A stretch of 7,192 bases of DNA from Chlorobiota bacterium. GTDB taxonomy: Bacteria > Bacteroidota > Bacteroidia > Bacteroidales > F082. The translations under genes and the position numbers were made by a program. The DNA lies in the NCBI GenBank assembly GCA_030619415.1, contig JAUXBM010000089.1, positions 1-7,192 of the forward strand, given 5' to 3'. This document shows, piece after piece, positions 1 to 5,947 of this stretch (the first letter of the stretch is position 1; the number at the start of each line of letters is the position of its first letter). The notes under the pieces were generated by a model that had not been told where the DNA came from, made no database searches, and was given only the letters and a program-made list of their open reading frames with translations.

Positions 1-91
1 GAAACTCTGAAATATCCGTTAATAAACCGTTTGAATTAGGGTTTAATTTTACAAGCACTATCCCCACGTTTCACCAAAAAGAAAATATTAG

Positions 92-1447
92 ATGGCAAAA
101 AAAAATAGTAGTTCCGTGACGATCAAAAAAGCTACTAAAATATTTGTACTCGACACATCGGTAATTTTATACAACCATAACGCCATTAACAATTTTGAAG
201 AAAATGATGTAGCCATTCCAATCACTGTACTCGAAGAGCTTGATAATTTTAAAAAAGGCAACGATACCAAAAACTTTGAAGCACGTGAGTTTATCAGGTT
301 TATGGATAAAATCTCCGGGAAATATACCATGACCAGCTGGCGTCGATTGAATGGCCCCGATAAAGGCCGGTTTATCGTTGTTATGAACCGGAAACCGAAA
401 AAAGATGCAACCGCTGTTTTTGGAGAAGACAAGCCCGATCATCGCATCTTGAATGCGGCGCTCAAACTTAAAGAAGACCACCCGGAAAAGAAAGTGATCC
501 TTGTTAGCAAGGATATCAACTTGCGGCTTAAGGCCAAGGCATTGAATATTTATGCTGAGGATTTTGAAACCGGAAAGATTCAAAATATTGATTCCCTTTA
601 TTCCGGGAAAAGTTTTGAAGAGAACGTCAATCCCGAGATGATCGATCAGCTTTACCGGCAGGGTTTTTGCGATGTTGAGGAACTGGATATCGAAATGCCC
701 TATCCCAACCATTACCTCATCCTGAAAGGTGAGCGGGCCTCAGCCCTGGGCTATTTTAACCCGATTACCAACCGTGTTGAACGCGTTGAAAAAAGGGCTG
801 TTTCGCGCATTATGCCCCGAAATGCAGAACAGGTATTCGCATTGCATTCTATCCTGAACCCCGAGGTGAAACTGGTAACCATCCAGGGTGTAGCCGGAAC
901 CGGTAAAACCCTGCTGGCATTGGCCGGGGCCTGGGAACAGAGACGCAATTTCAAGCAAATATTTCTTGCGCGACCCATTGTTCCTTTGAGTAACAAAGAT
1001 ATTGGGTACCTACCCGGTGACATCCATTCTAAAGTTAATCCATACATGGAACCACTTTGGGACAACCTGAAATTTATCCAGAATCAATATGGTGAGCAGG
1101 ACAAAGAATATAAGCGGATCGGCGATGCCATTGAAAATGAAAAACTGATGATTACCCCGCTGGCATATATTCGTGGAAGAAGTATTTCAAATGTCATTTT
1201 TATTGTGGATGAAGCGCAAAACCTCACACCACACGAGGTGAAGACCATCATCACCCGGGCAGGGGAAAACACAAAAATTATTTTTACCGGAGATATATAC
1301 CAAATCGACACACCTTACCTCGACTCGCAATCCAATGGCCTCTCCTACCTGATCGACAAAATCAAGCATCACGAAATATATGCGCATGTTCGGTTGGAAA
1401 AAGGCGAACGTTCGGAGCTGGCAAACCTTGCGAATGAGCTGCTTTAA
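92..1447 (+). CDS. phoH: PIN domain-PhoH family ATPase (YlaK/PhoH2-like)
   Basis: This 451-residue cytoplasmic protein joins an N-terminal PIN ribonuclease-like domain (about residues 16-165) to a C-terminal PhoH P-loop ATPase domain (about 235-451). Candidate PIN acidic residues are D21 (in VLDTS), E48/E49, D116 (KPDHRIL) and D141 (SKD). The ATPase shows Walker A GVAGTGKT at 266-273, the ARPIVP motif at 293-298, Walker B VIFIVDEAQN with D373/E374, and the PhoH motif TGDIYQID at 399-406. PIN-PhoH proteins characterised elsewhere (PhoH2) act as ATP-dependent RNA-unwinding ribonucleases; activity here is inferred from that family. The length is normal and no lesion is visible. The ATG at 92 follows an A-rich leader without a convincing Shine-Dalgarno site, as is common in Bacteroidota. 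It appears to be a single-gene unit: a possible terminator and a new promoter box lie between it and the next gene. The family call is very secure; the cellular role is not. Confidence 0.95.
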   Translation: MAKKNSSSVTIKKATKIFVLDTSVILYNHNAINNFEENDVAIPITVLEELDNFKKGNDTKNFEAREFIRFMDKISGKYTMTSWRRLNGPDKGRFIVVMNRKPKKDATAVFGEDKPDHRILNAALKLKEDHPEKKVILVSKDINLRLKAKALNIYAEDFETGKIQNIDSLYSGKSFEENVNPEMIDQLYRQGFCDVEELDIEMPYPNHYLILKGERASALGYFNPITNRVERVEKRAVSRIMPRNAEQVFALHSILNPEVKLVTIQGVAGTGKTLLALAGAWEQRRNFKQIFLARPIVPLSNKDIGYLPGDIHSKVNPYMEPLWDNLKFIQNQYGEQDKEYKRIGDAIENEKLMITPLAYIRGRSISNVIFIVDEAQNLTPHEVKTIITRAGENTKIIFTGDIYQIDTPYLDSQSNGLSYLIDKIKHHEIYAHVRLEKGERSELANLANELL

Positions 1448-1485
1448 ATTTGTAGTGGTCGGACGATTGATTCTTTTGACTTCCC

Positions 1486-1515
1486 CAGCTTATCGGTAGG
1501 CTGAACGACGTTTTT
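1486..1515 (+). terminator. Possible weak intrinsic terminator after phoH
   Basis: CAGCTTA (1486-1492) pairs with TAGGCTG (1497-1503), with one G:U pair, around a TCGG tetraloop. Seven bases later comes a run of five T (1511-1515). The gap before the T-run is longer than ideal. A second weak hairpin, CTGAA (1520-1524) with TTCAG (1532-1536), followed by GTTTTT, lies just downstream and could do the same job. Placement between phoH and the mntA promoter box is sensible, but neither hairpin is strong. Confidence 0.3.
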
Positions 1516-1544
1516 CTTACTGAAAAAATTATTCAGGTTTTTAG

Positions 1545-1552
1545 TACTTTTG
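1545..1552 (+). promoter_or_regulatory. Bacteroidota -7 promoter box for mntA-hepT
   Basis: TACTTTTG matches the Bacteroidota sigma-ABfr -7 consensus TAnnTTTG. Transcription would begin at about 1558-1560, giving a leader of about 15 bases before the ATG at 1574. No good TTG (-33) element is seen at the expected distance. The box overlaps the TTG at 1550 that would otherwise be a possible upstream start, which argues for the ATG at 1574. The leader carries AAAAGG at 1561-1566, a plausible ribosome-binding site. Confidence 0.5.
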
Positions 1553-1573
1553 TTTTATTCAAAAGGTGTTCCC

Positions 1574-1882
1574 ATGCATACTATTATTAAAAATAGTTTA
1601 AACGAATTAAATAAACTTTGCCATGATTACAAGGTTACAAAACTTTACACTTTTGGATCGGTTAATACAGACAAGTTTGATAAAGAGAAAAGCGATTTGG
1701 ATTTAATCGTTGAACTACCTCCGATGGACCCGGAGAAAAGGGGTGAACTGTTAATTGATTTATGGGACCGTTTGGAAGAGTTATTTCAACGAAAAGTTGA
1801 TCTTTTATCAAAGCCTGAAGTTGAAAACCCGTACCTTCAAATGGGAATTGATAAAACTAAAAAGTTGATTTATGAATCCTGA
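1574..1882 (+). CDS. mntA: MntA-like minimal nucleotidyltransferase antitoxin
   Basis: This 102-residue protein is a minimal nucleotidyltransferase (MNT, polymerase-beta superfamily). The signature is TFGS (G28, S29) followed 11 residues later by DLD (D41, D43), with a third acidic residue at D76 in the strand KVDLL. All three metal-binding acidic residues are therefore present and the enzyme should be active. In the characterised MntA-HepT system, MntA transfers AMP groups to a tyrosine of the HEPN toxin and so silences it; that role is inferred here from motifs and gene order. The reading frame is open back to a TTG at 1550, but that codon lies inside the promoter box, so the ATG at 1574 is preferred. 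The stop overlaps the start of the HEPN gene by 11 bases, showing translational coupling. It is a cytoplasmic protein of typical family length. Confidence 0.88.
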   Translation: MHTIIKNSLNELNKLCHDYKVTKLYTFGSVNTDKFDKEKSDLDLIVELPPMDPEKRGELLIDLWDRLEELFQRKVDLLSKPEVENPYLQMGIDKTKKLIYES

Positions 1883-2204
1883 AGCTTTGAAATACCTTTT
1901 TGATATCAACCGGTCAGCTGATTTAATTGAGGAGTTTACCATAGGCATGTCTTTTTTGGATTATCAGGTTGACTATAAAACCAAGAGTGCTGTTGAACGA
2001 CAATTAGGAATTATTGGTGAAGCGGTTAATAAGTATGGAAAGCATAAATCTGACGAATTAAAAAACAGTAAGCAAATTGTTGCATTTAGAAACAGAATTA
2101 TTCATGCCTATGATAGTGTTGACGATACCATTATCTGGGCAATAGTCAAAAAGCATCTGCCATTACTTAAAGACGAAGTGGGCGTATTACTTTCGACGAA
2201 ATAA
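1872..2204 (+). CDS. hepT: HepT-like HEPN (DUF86) ribonuclease toxin
   Basis: This 110-residue, mostly helical protein belongs to the HEPN/DUF86 family. It carries the catalytic RX4HXY motif, with R73, H78 and Y80 in RNRIIHAY. In the characterised HepT proteins R and H form the RNase site at the dimer interface and the Y is the site AMPylated by MntA, so all three functional positions are intact here. HepT homologues cleave RNA, tRNA in the best studied case, and stop growth when the antitoxin is lost. The start ATG at 1872 lies inside the last codons of mntA (11-base overlap), so the two are co-translated in antitoxin-toxin order. The alternative view, that such pairs serve purely as phage-defence modules, is compatible with the same sequence. 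The native target cannot be read from the sequence. Confidence 0.88.
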   Translation: MNPEALKYLFDINRSADLIEEFTIGMSFLDYQVDYKTKSAVERQLGIIGEAVNKYGKHKSDELKNSKQIVAFRNRIIHAYDSVDDTIIWAIVKKHLPLLKDEVGVLLSTK

Positions 2205-2231
2205 ATCATCTCTAATAATTGGATATTGTAG

Positions 2232-2239
2232 TACTTTTG
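2232..2239 (+). promoter_or_regulatory. Bacteroidota -7 promoter box upstream of the activase operon
   Basis: TACTTTTG, within TAGTACTTTTG (2229-2239), matches TAnnTTTG and is identical over 11 bases to the box ahead of mntA. No clear -33 TTG lies at the standard distance. If used, transcription would start near 2245, about 180 bases before the activase ATG and almost on top of an ATG at 2248 that opens a 28-codon frame ending at 2334. It is the only consensus-like box seen in this 220-base gap, so it is the best candidate for driving the activase-hypD operon. Confidence 0.4.
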
Positions 2240-2342
2240 CAAACGACATGAACCATTCAAATAGACATATCCAGCTCACCCATACAAACTCAGGCAAAGG
2301 CCTTTACGAGTGCTGGATGTACTATACACGCTAGTTTTTTCC

Positions 2343-2370
2343 CGCTATCCCGAAAGCTTTCAGGACAGCG
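2343..2370. repeat. REP-like palindrome in the activase leader
   Basis: This is a 28-base imperfect palindrome centred on GAAAGCTTTC, with outer arms CGCT/AGCG. Reading + as RNA, two pairs (positions 5:24 and 9:20) are A:C mismatches. Reading the - strand, the same positions become G:U pairs, so the - strand RNA folds without a break. It is preceded by six T and not followed by a T-run, so it does not look like a terminator for the + strand genes. It resembles the short dispersed palindromes common between Bacteroidota genes. Confidence 0.6.
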
Positions 2371-2424
2371 ATCGCAGCGTTTCAATCCTCTTTTTCTTTA
2401 ATCTTTCTACTTCTATTATTAACA

Positions 2425-3219
2425 ATGAAAGGCACAATTTTCGACATAAAACATTACGCCATCCACGACGGCCCCGGTATCAGGACGACCGTATTTTTAA
2501 AGGGTTGTCCGTTGGGTTGCTGGTGGTGCCATAACCCTGAAAGTCGGTCGGGGGAAGTTTTCCGCTATCAGAAAGAAGAGAAAGTCAATGGAAAAATTGT
2601 TGAAGTAGAAGAAACCATTGGTCAGCATTACACTGTCAACCAGGTGATGAAAGAAATTGAGAAAGACGCTTTGCTTCACGAGGAATCAATGGGAGGGGTT
2701 ACTTTTTCGGGTGGTGAACCTTTCTTCCAGTTTAATTTTCTTCTTCAAATACTGGCAACCTGCAAAAAGAATGACATCCACACTTGCGTTGATACAACCG
2801 GTTTTGTTGATCCTGAAAAATTAAAAAAAGCTGCTGAGTTTACTGATCTGTTTTTATTCGATCTCAAACATTTCGATGATAACATGCACATCAAATATAC
2901 GGGGGTAAGCAACAAAAAAATACTTGATAATTTGAGGTTACTTGATGAATTGGGGAAAAGAGTTGAGATCAGATATCCTTTAATTCCAGGAATAAATGAT
3001 GATGAATCTGACTTATTGAGGATGCTCGCTTTTCTCAATAATTTAAAGAATAAATACCCGGTGAGTATTTTGCCTTATCATAAAATAGGAAGCAATAAAT
3101 ACAAGCGTTTTAATATTGAGTATAAAATGGATGGCATTGAAGAGCCATCTGGAGAGTATATTGAAAAAGTTAAAAATACAATTAAAGAAGCTGGATTTGA
3201 AGTAACGATTGGTGGATAA
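2425..3219 (+). CDS. Glycyl radical enzyme activating enzyme (radical SAM), partner of HypD
   Basis: This 264-residue cytoplasmic radical SAM enzyme would use SAM and a reduced [4Fe-4S] cluster to abstract a hydrogen from the glycyl-loop glycine of the enzyme encoded next to it. The N-terminus carries HDGPGIRTTVFLKGC, then the cluster motif CX3CX2C at C28, C32 and C35, followed by HNPES, a hallmark of activases of the PflA family. The SAM-binding GGE is at 96-98 (VTFSGGEP), and VDTTGF at 122-127 matches the family's DTNG-like strand. The only other cysteines are C113 and C121. The cysteine-rich ferredoxin-like insert that many non-PFL activases carry after HNPES is missing; a short charged linker (about 43-66) replaces it. 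The ATG at 2425 has no Shine-Dalgarno: the 45 bases before it contain no G. It lies 113 bases upstream of hypD on the same strand, presumably in one transcript. Confidence 0.92.
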   Translation: MKGTIFDIKHYAIHDGPGIRTTVFLKGCPLGCWWCHNPESRSGEVFRYQKEEKVNGKIVEVEETIGQHYTVNQVMKEIEKDALLHEESMGGVTFSGGEPFFQFNFLLQILATCKKNDIHTCVDTTGFVDPEKLKKAAEFTDLFLFDLKHFDDNMHIKYTGVSNKKILDNLRLLDELGKRVEIRYPLIPGINDDESDLLRMLAFLNNLKNKYPVSILPYHKIGSNKYKRFNIEYKMDGIEEPSGEYIEKVKNTIKEAGFEVTIGG

Positions 3220-3231
3220 ACACAGCATTCG

Positions 3232-3255
3232 AGCCCTGGGATGAATCCCAGGGCT
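3232..3255 (+). repeat. Perfect hairpin just after the activase stop codon
   Basis: AGCCCTGGG (3232-3240) and CCCAGGGCT (3247-3255) form a perfect nine-base stem around the loop ATGAAT. It begins 13 bases after the activase stop. No T-run follows, so it is not an intrinsic terminator. It may be a dispersed REP-type element, an mRNA-stabilising 3' hairpin, or both. Stem, loop and position are directly visible; the role is inference. Confidence 0.75.
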
Positions 3256-3296
3256 AGTGATTGACGCGAGTACAAACCTTAATTCAGACTCAGTTA

Positions 3297-3316
3297 CCCC
3301 GACTTTTAAGTCGGGG
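3297..3316 (+). repeat. Perfect hairpin in the hypD leader
   Basis: CCCCGACTT (3297-3305) and AAGTCGGGG (3308-3316) form a perfect nine-base stem with only TT between them. It ends 17 bases before the hypD ATG at 3333. The weak T-richness after it (ATTTAAAC) does not suggest a terminator. It is unrelated in sequence to the hairpin at 3232-3255, so the gap holds two different palindromes 41 bases apart. It could protect the 5' end of a processed hypD mRNA or affect ribosome loading; this is inference. Confidence 0.75.
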
Positions 3317-3332
3317 ATTTAAACACACAACA

Positions 3333-5696
3333 ATGAACGAAAGAATAAAAAAACTCAGAACACAAAGCCTCGAAGCCATACCACATATCTCGGTGGAAAG
3401 AGCCCTGCTGGTAACAGAATTTTACATGAGCAATATTGCTCAGCAGGTGTCAGTTCCCGTCAGGAGGGCTTTGGCTTTCAAACATATTCTTGAGAACAAA
3501 AAAATCTGCATCAACGATGGTGAACTGATTGTTGGGGAAAGAGGCCCTGCTCCGAAAGCTGTACCTACTTATCCCGAAATCACTTTACACTCTGTGAAAG
3601 ACCTGGAAACACTTGATTCAAGGCCAAAGGTTTGGTATAAAGCGGATGAGAAAGCCAAGGAAGCTTACCGTGATATCATCATACCATTCTGGGATGGAAA
3701 GTCAAACAGGGAAAAAATATTTCATAACATGGACAAAGAATGGGTAGATGCCTATGAGGCGGGTGTATTCACAGAATTCCAGGAACAGCGCGCACCAGGA
3801 CATACAGTGCTGGGCAAAAAAATGTTTCAAACCGGTTTCCTTGATCTGAAAAAGAAAATTGCTATAGAAATCGATAAACTTGATTTTTTTAATGATTCCG
3901 GGGCATACGATAAACGCGAACAGCTAAAAGCAATGGATATTTCCTGCGATGCAATCATCATTTTTGCAGAAAGACATACCACTGAATTGGAGCATCTTGC
4001 AGAGCGTGAACCGGATGACAACCGGAAAATCGAATTGATGCACATGGCTGAGATTTGCAAACAGGTACCGGCCCGTGCTCCTAAAACGTTTCAGGAGGCA
4101 CTCCAGCATTACTGGTTTATTCATGTGGGTGTTATCACGGAAGTAAACCCCTGGGACAGTTTCAATCCCGGCAGGCTCGACCAGCACCTGTTGCCATTCT
4201 ATGAAAAAGAAACAGCAGCCGGCACGCTGACCGAAGAATCGGCCAAAGAATTGCTGTCCTCATTCTGGGTAAAATTCAATAACCACCCGGCTCCTACAAA
4301 GATTGGCGTCACAGCCAAAGAAAGCAGCACCTACACAGATTTTGCGTTGATCAACCTGGGAGGTGTAAAAGAGGATGGTTCTGATGCCGTGAATGAAATG
4401 ACTTTTATCATCCTGGATGTGATCGAAGAAATGCGGTTGCTTCAACCGAGTTCGATGATCCAGGTGAGCAAGAAAAACCCTGATCGTTTTGTTAAACGAA
4501 CAGCAAGGATCATTAAAACAGGATTTGGCCAACCATCAGTATTTAATACCGATGCCATTATTCAGGAATTACTGAACCAAGGAAAAAGTCTTGCAGATGC
4601 ACGAAATGGCGGTGCCAGCGGCTGCGTTGAAACCGGGGCATTCGGAACAGAAAGTTATATTTTAACAGGTTATTTTAATTTGGCTAAAATTTTTGAGATT
4701 ACATTGCATAACGGAACCGATCCAATGACCGGAAAAATGGTTGGTATCCAAACAGGTGATCCAACCCAATTTGTTTCCTTTGAACAATTACTCGAAGCAT
4801 TTCGCCGGCAGGTAAAATATTTCGCCGATATCAAAATTAAAGGAAGCAACATTATCGATAGGATATTTTCTGAAAATGTTCCTGTACCATTTTTGTCACT
4901 ATTAATTGATGATTGCATTTCCAATGGAAAAGATTACAATTCCGGAGGGGCAAGATACAACACAAGTTATATCCAGGGTGTGGGGCTTGGAAGCCTGACG
5001 GACATCATGACCTCCATTAAACTAAATGTATTTGAAATCAAAAAACTTAGTCTGAGTGAATTGCTAAGAGCGACTCGTAATAACTTTGAAGGATATGATG
5101 AACTGCGGAACGTTTTGCTGAACAAAACCCCAAAATACGGCAACGACGATGATTATGCAGATGAACAGGCGATTTCCATTTTCGAGATTTTTTATGAAGC
5201 TGTTAACGGCAGGCCGAATACAAAAGGTGGACATTTCAGAATCAATATGTTACCGACTACTTCTCATGTTTATTTTGGCAGTGTAACAGGCGCAACCGCT
5301 GATGGACGACTGGCACACAAACCACTTTCTGAAGGCATATCCCCTTTCCAGGGGTCCGACAGGAAAGGGCCTTCGGCTGTTATTAAATCGGCAGCCAAAA
5401 TCGATCACCTTCGAACCGGTGGTACGCTACTCAATCAAAAGTTCACGCCTTCATTGCTGGAAACCGAAAAAGGCCTGGATGCTATGGTTCAATTAATTCG
5501 CGCGTATTTTAGAATGGACGGTCACCATATTCAATTCAATGTGGTAACAGCAAAAACACTGAAAAAGGCACAAAAAAATCCTGAGCATTACAAAGACCTC
5601 ATCGTGCGCGTTGCCGGATACAGCGACTATTTTAATGATCTTGGAGACGAGTTGCAGGATGAGATTATTCGAAGGACGGAGAATGAAAACTTTTAA
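3333..5696 (+). CDS. hypD: Trans-4-hydroxy-L-proline dehydratase (glycyl radical enzyme HypD)
   Basis: This 787-residue cytoplasmic glycyl radical enzyme would dehydrate trans-4-hydroxy-L-proline to (S)-1-pyrroline-5-carboxylate without oxygen. The radical-site loop VRVAGYSDYF places the glycyl radical at G762. The active site GGASGCVETG gives thiyl C431 and base E433. Residues lining the substrate pocket of the Clostridioides difficile enzyme, as I recall them, are all present with a constant offset of three: F149, H157, D275, S331, D336, F337, Y447 and T642. That constant register and near-equal length (C. difficile about 789) separate it from pyruvate formate-lyase, choline lyase and glycerol dehydratase. 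The frame is open back to a TTG at 3261, but that would run through the hairpin at 3297-3316; the ATG at 3333 matches the family N-terminus. No proC lies alongside, unlike many hypD loci. The symbol clashes with the unrelated hydrogenase maturation gene hypD. Confidence 0.88.
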   Translation: MNERIKKLRTQSLEAIPHISVERALLVTEFYMSNIAQQVSVPVRRALAFKHILENKKICINDGELIVGERGPAPKAVPTYPEITLHSVKDLETLDSRPKVWYKADEKAKEAYRDIIIPFWDGKSNREKIFHNMDKEWVDAYEAGVFTEFQEQRAPGHTVLGKKMFQTGFLDLKKKIAIEIDKLDFFNDSGAYDKREQLKAMDISCDAIIIFAERHTTELEHLAEREPDDNRKIELMHMAEICKQVPARAPKTFQEALQHYWFIHVGVITEVNPWDSFNPGRLDQHLLPFYEKETAAGTLTEESAKELLSSFWVKFNNHPAPTKIGVTAKESSTYTDFALINLGGVKEDGSDAVNEMTFIILDVIEEMRLLQPSSMIQVSKKNPDRFVKRTARIIKTGFGQPSVFNTDAIIQELLNQGKSLADARNGGASGCVETGAFGTESYILTGYFNLAKIFEITLHNGTDPMTGKMVGIQTGDPTQFVSFEQLLEAFRRQVKYFADIKIKGSNIIDRIFSENVPVPFLSLLIDDCISNGKDYNSGGARYNTSYIQGVGLGSLTDIMTSIKLNVFEIKKLSLSELLRATRNNFEGYDELRNVLLNKTPKYGNDDDYADEQAISIFEIFYEAVNGRPNTKGGHFRINMLPTTSHVYFGSVTGATADGRLAHKPLSEGISPFQGSDRKGPSAVIKSAAKIDHLRTGGTLLNQKFTPSLLETEKGLDAMVQLIRAYFRMDGHHIQFNVVTAKTLKKAQKNPEHYKDLIVRVAGYSDYFNDLGDELQDEIIRRTENENF

Positions 5697-5713
5697 TTCT
5701 CGGTTCATTTATA

Positions 5714-5743
5714 GAAAGGTCCAAGCGGACGCTTGAACCTTTC
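5714..5743 (+). repeat. Strong hairpin downstream of hypD
   Basis: GAAAGGT (5714-5720) pairs with ACCTTTC (5737-5743) and, inside it, CAAGCG (5722-5727) pairs with CGCTTG (5730-5735). One C:A mismatch separates the two stems and the loop is GA. It starts 17 bases after the hypD stop. No T-run follows, so it is more likely a REP-type element or a 3' mRNA stabiliser than a classical terminator. Confidence 0.65.
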
Positions 5744-5827
5744 GATTCGGACGCTAGAACCTTTCTAATCATCTCTGCTTCAAGCGTCCGCTTGGAGCAA
5801 ACCAACTACTTCAAACGTCCACTTTGA
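5720..5827. repeat. Cluster of four related repeat units in opposing orientation
   Basis: Unit A, TCCAAGCGGACGCTTGAA (5720-5737), is itself palindromic. Its exact reverse complement is unit C at 5779-5796, an 18-base perfect inverted repeat. Unit B at 5748-5765, CGGACGCTAGAACCTTTC, repeats 5726-5743 directly with one mismatch. Unit D at 5810-5827 repeats unit C directly with three mismatches. The order is therefore two copies forward, two copies reversed, the last of each pair degraded. There is no reading frame in the stretch. This arrangement resembles REP/BIME clusters; an origin from a REP-associated transposase cannot be tested here. Confidence 0.7.
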
Positions 5828-5892
5828 GTAAAAGCAGATATGATCTGTCCCTGTTTTACCTATTAATTACCGCCACTCGCCGATTAAAGCTT

Positions 5893-5921
5893 TTGGCCTG
5901 ATGCTATCCAATATACTTTTG
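5893..5921 (+). promoter_or_regulatory. Bacteroidota promoter for the LiaF-like gene
   Basis: A TTG at 5893-5895 (-33 element) and TACTTTTG at 5914-5921 (-7 element, consensus TAnnTTTG) are separated by 18 bases, close to the usual Bacteroidota spacing. Transcription would start near 5927, giving an A-rich leader of about 20 bases before the ATG at 5948. This is the best promoter in the window and shows that the gene is independent of hypD. Confidence 0.65.
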
Positions 5922-5947
5922 CTTCATAAACGTAAAAACAATTTAAG

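Noticed and set aside
3..119. An open frame entering from the left edge and ending at TGA 117-119, which could be the 3' end of an upstream gene.
   Set aside because: Only 38 codons are visible, it would overlap the phoH start by 28 bases, and its residues match nothing I recognise. The frame starting at base 1 also stays open to 39, so chance is likely.
167..712. A 181-codon minus-strand frame inside phoH.
   Set aside because: It lies wholly opposite the conserved PIN domain coding sequence and has no recognisable motif or promoter; a shadow of the real gene.
1445..1452. TAAATTTG, a match to the -7 promoter consensus at the phoH stop codon.
   Set aside because: The nearest TTG is only 14 bases upstream and a better placed box exists at 1545 before mntA; likely chance in AT-rich sequence.
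1550..1573. Upstream TTG start that would add eight residues to MntA.
   Set aside because: The codon lies inside the promoter box and the added residues are not part of the fold; the ATG at 1574 has a plausible ribosome-binding site.
2310..2534. A 74-codon frame overlapping the activase start.
   Set aside because: It begins at a non-ATG codon, runs through the palindrome and into the conserved cluster motif of the activase in another frame; a shadow.
3261..3332. Upstream TTG start that would add 24 residues to HypD.
   Set aside because: The extension would be encoded across the perfect hairpin at 3297-3316 and does not resemble the family N-terminus, which aligns from the ATG at 3333.
5714..5743. 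Reading the hairpin after hypD as an intrinsic terminator.
   Set aside because: No T-run follows the stem, and its core is repeated three more times nearby, which fits a repeat element better.
5697..5947. A CRISPR-like array suggested by repeated units downstream of hypD.
   Set aside because: The units are inverted relative to each other, irregularly spaced and degenerate, with no constant-length spacers and no cas genes.
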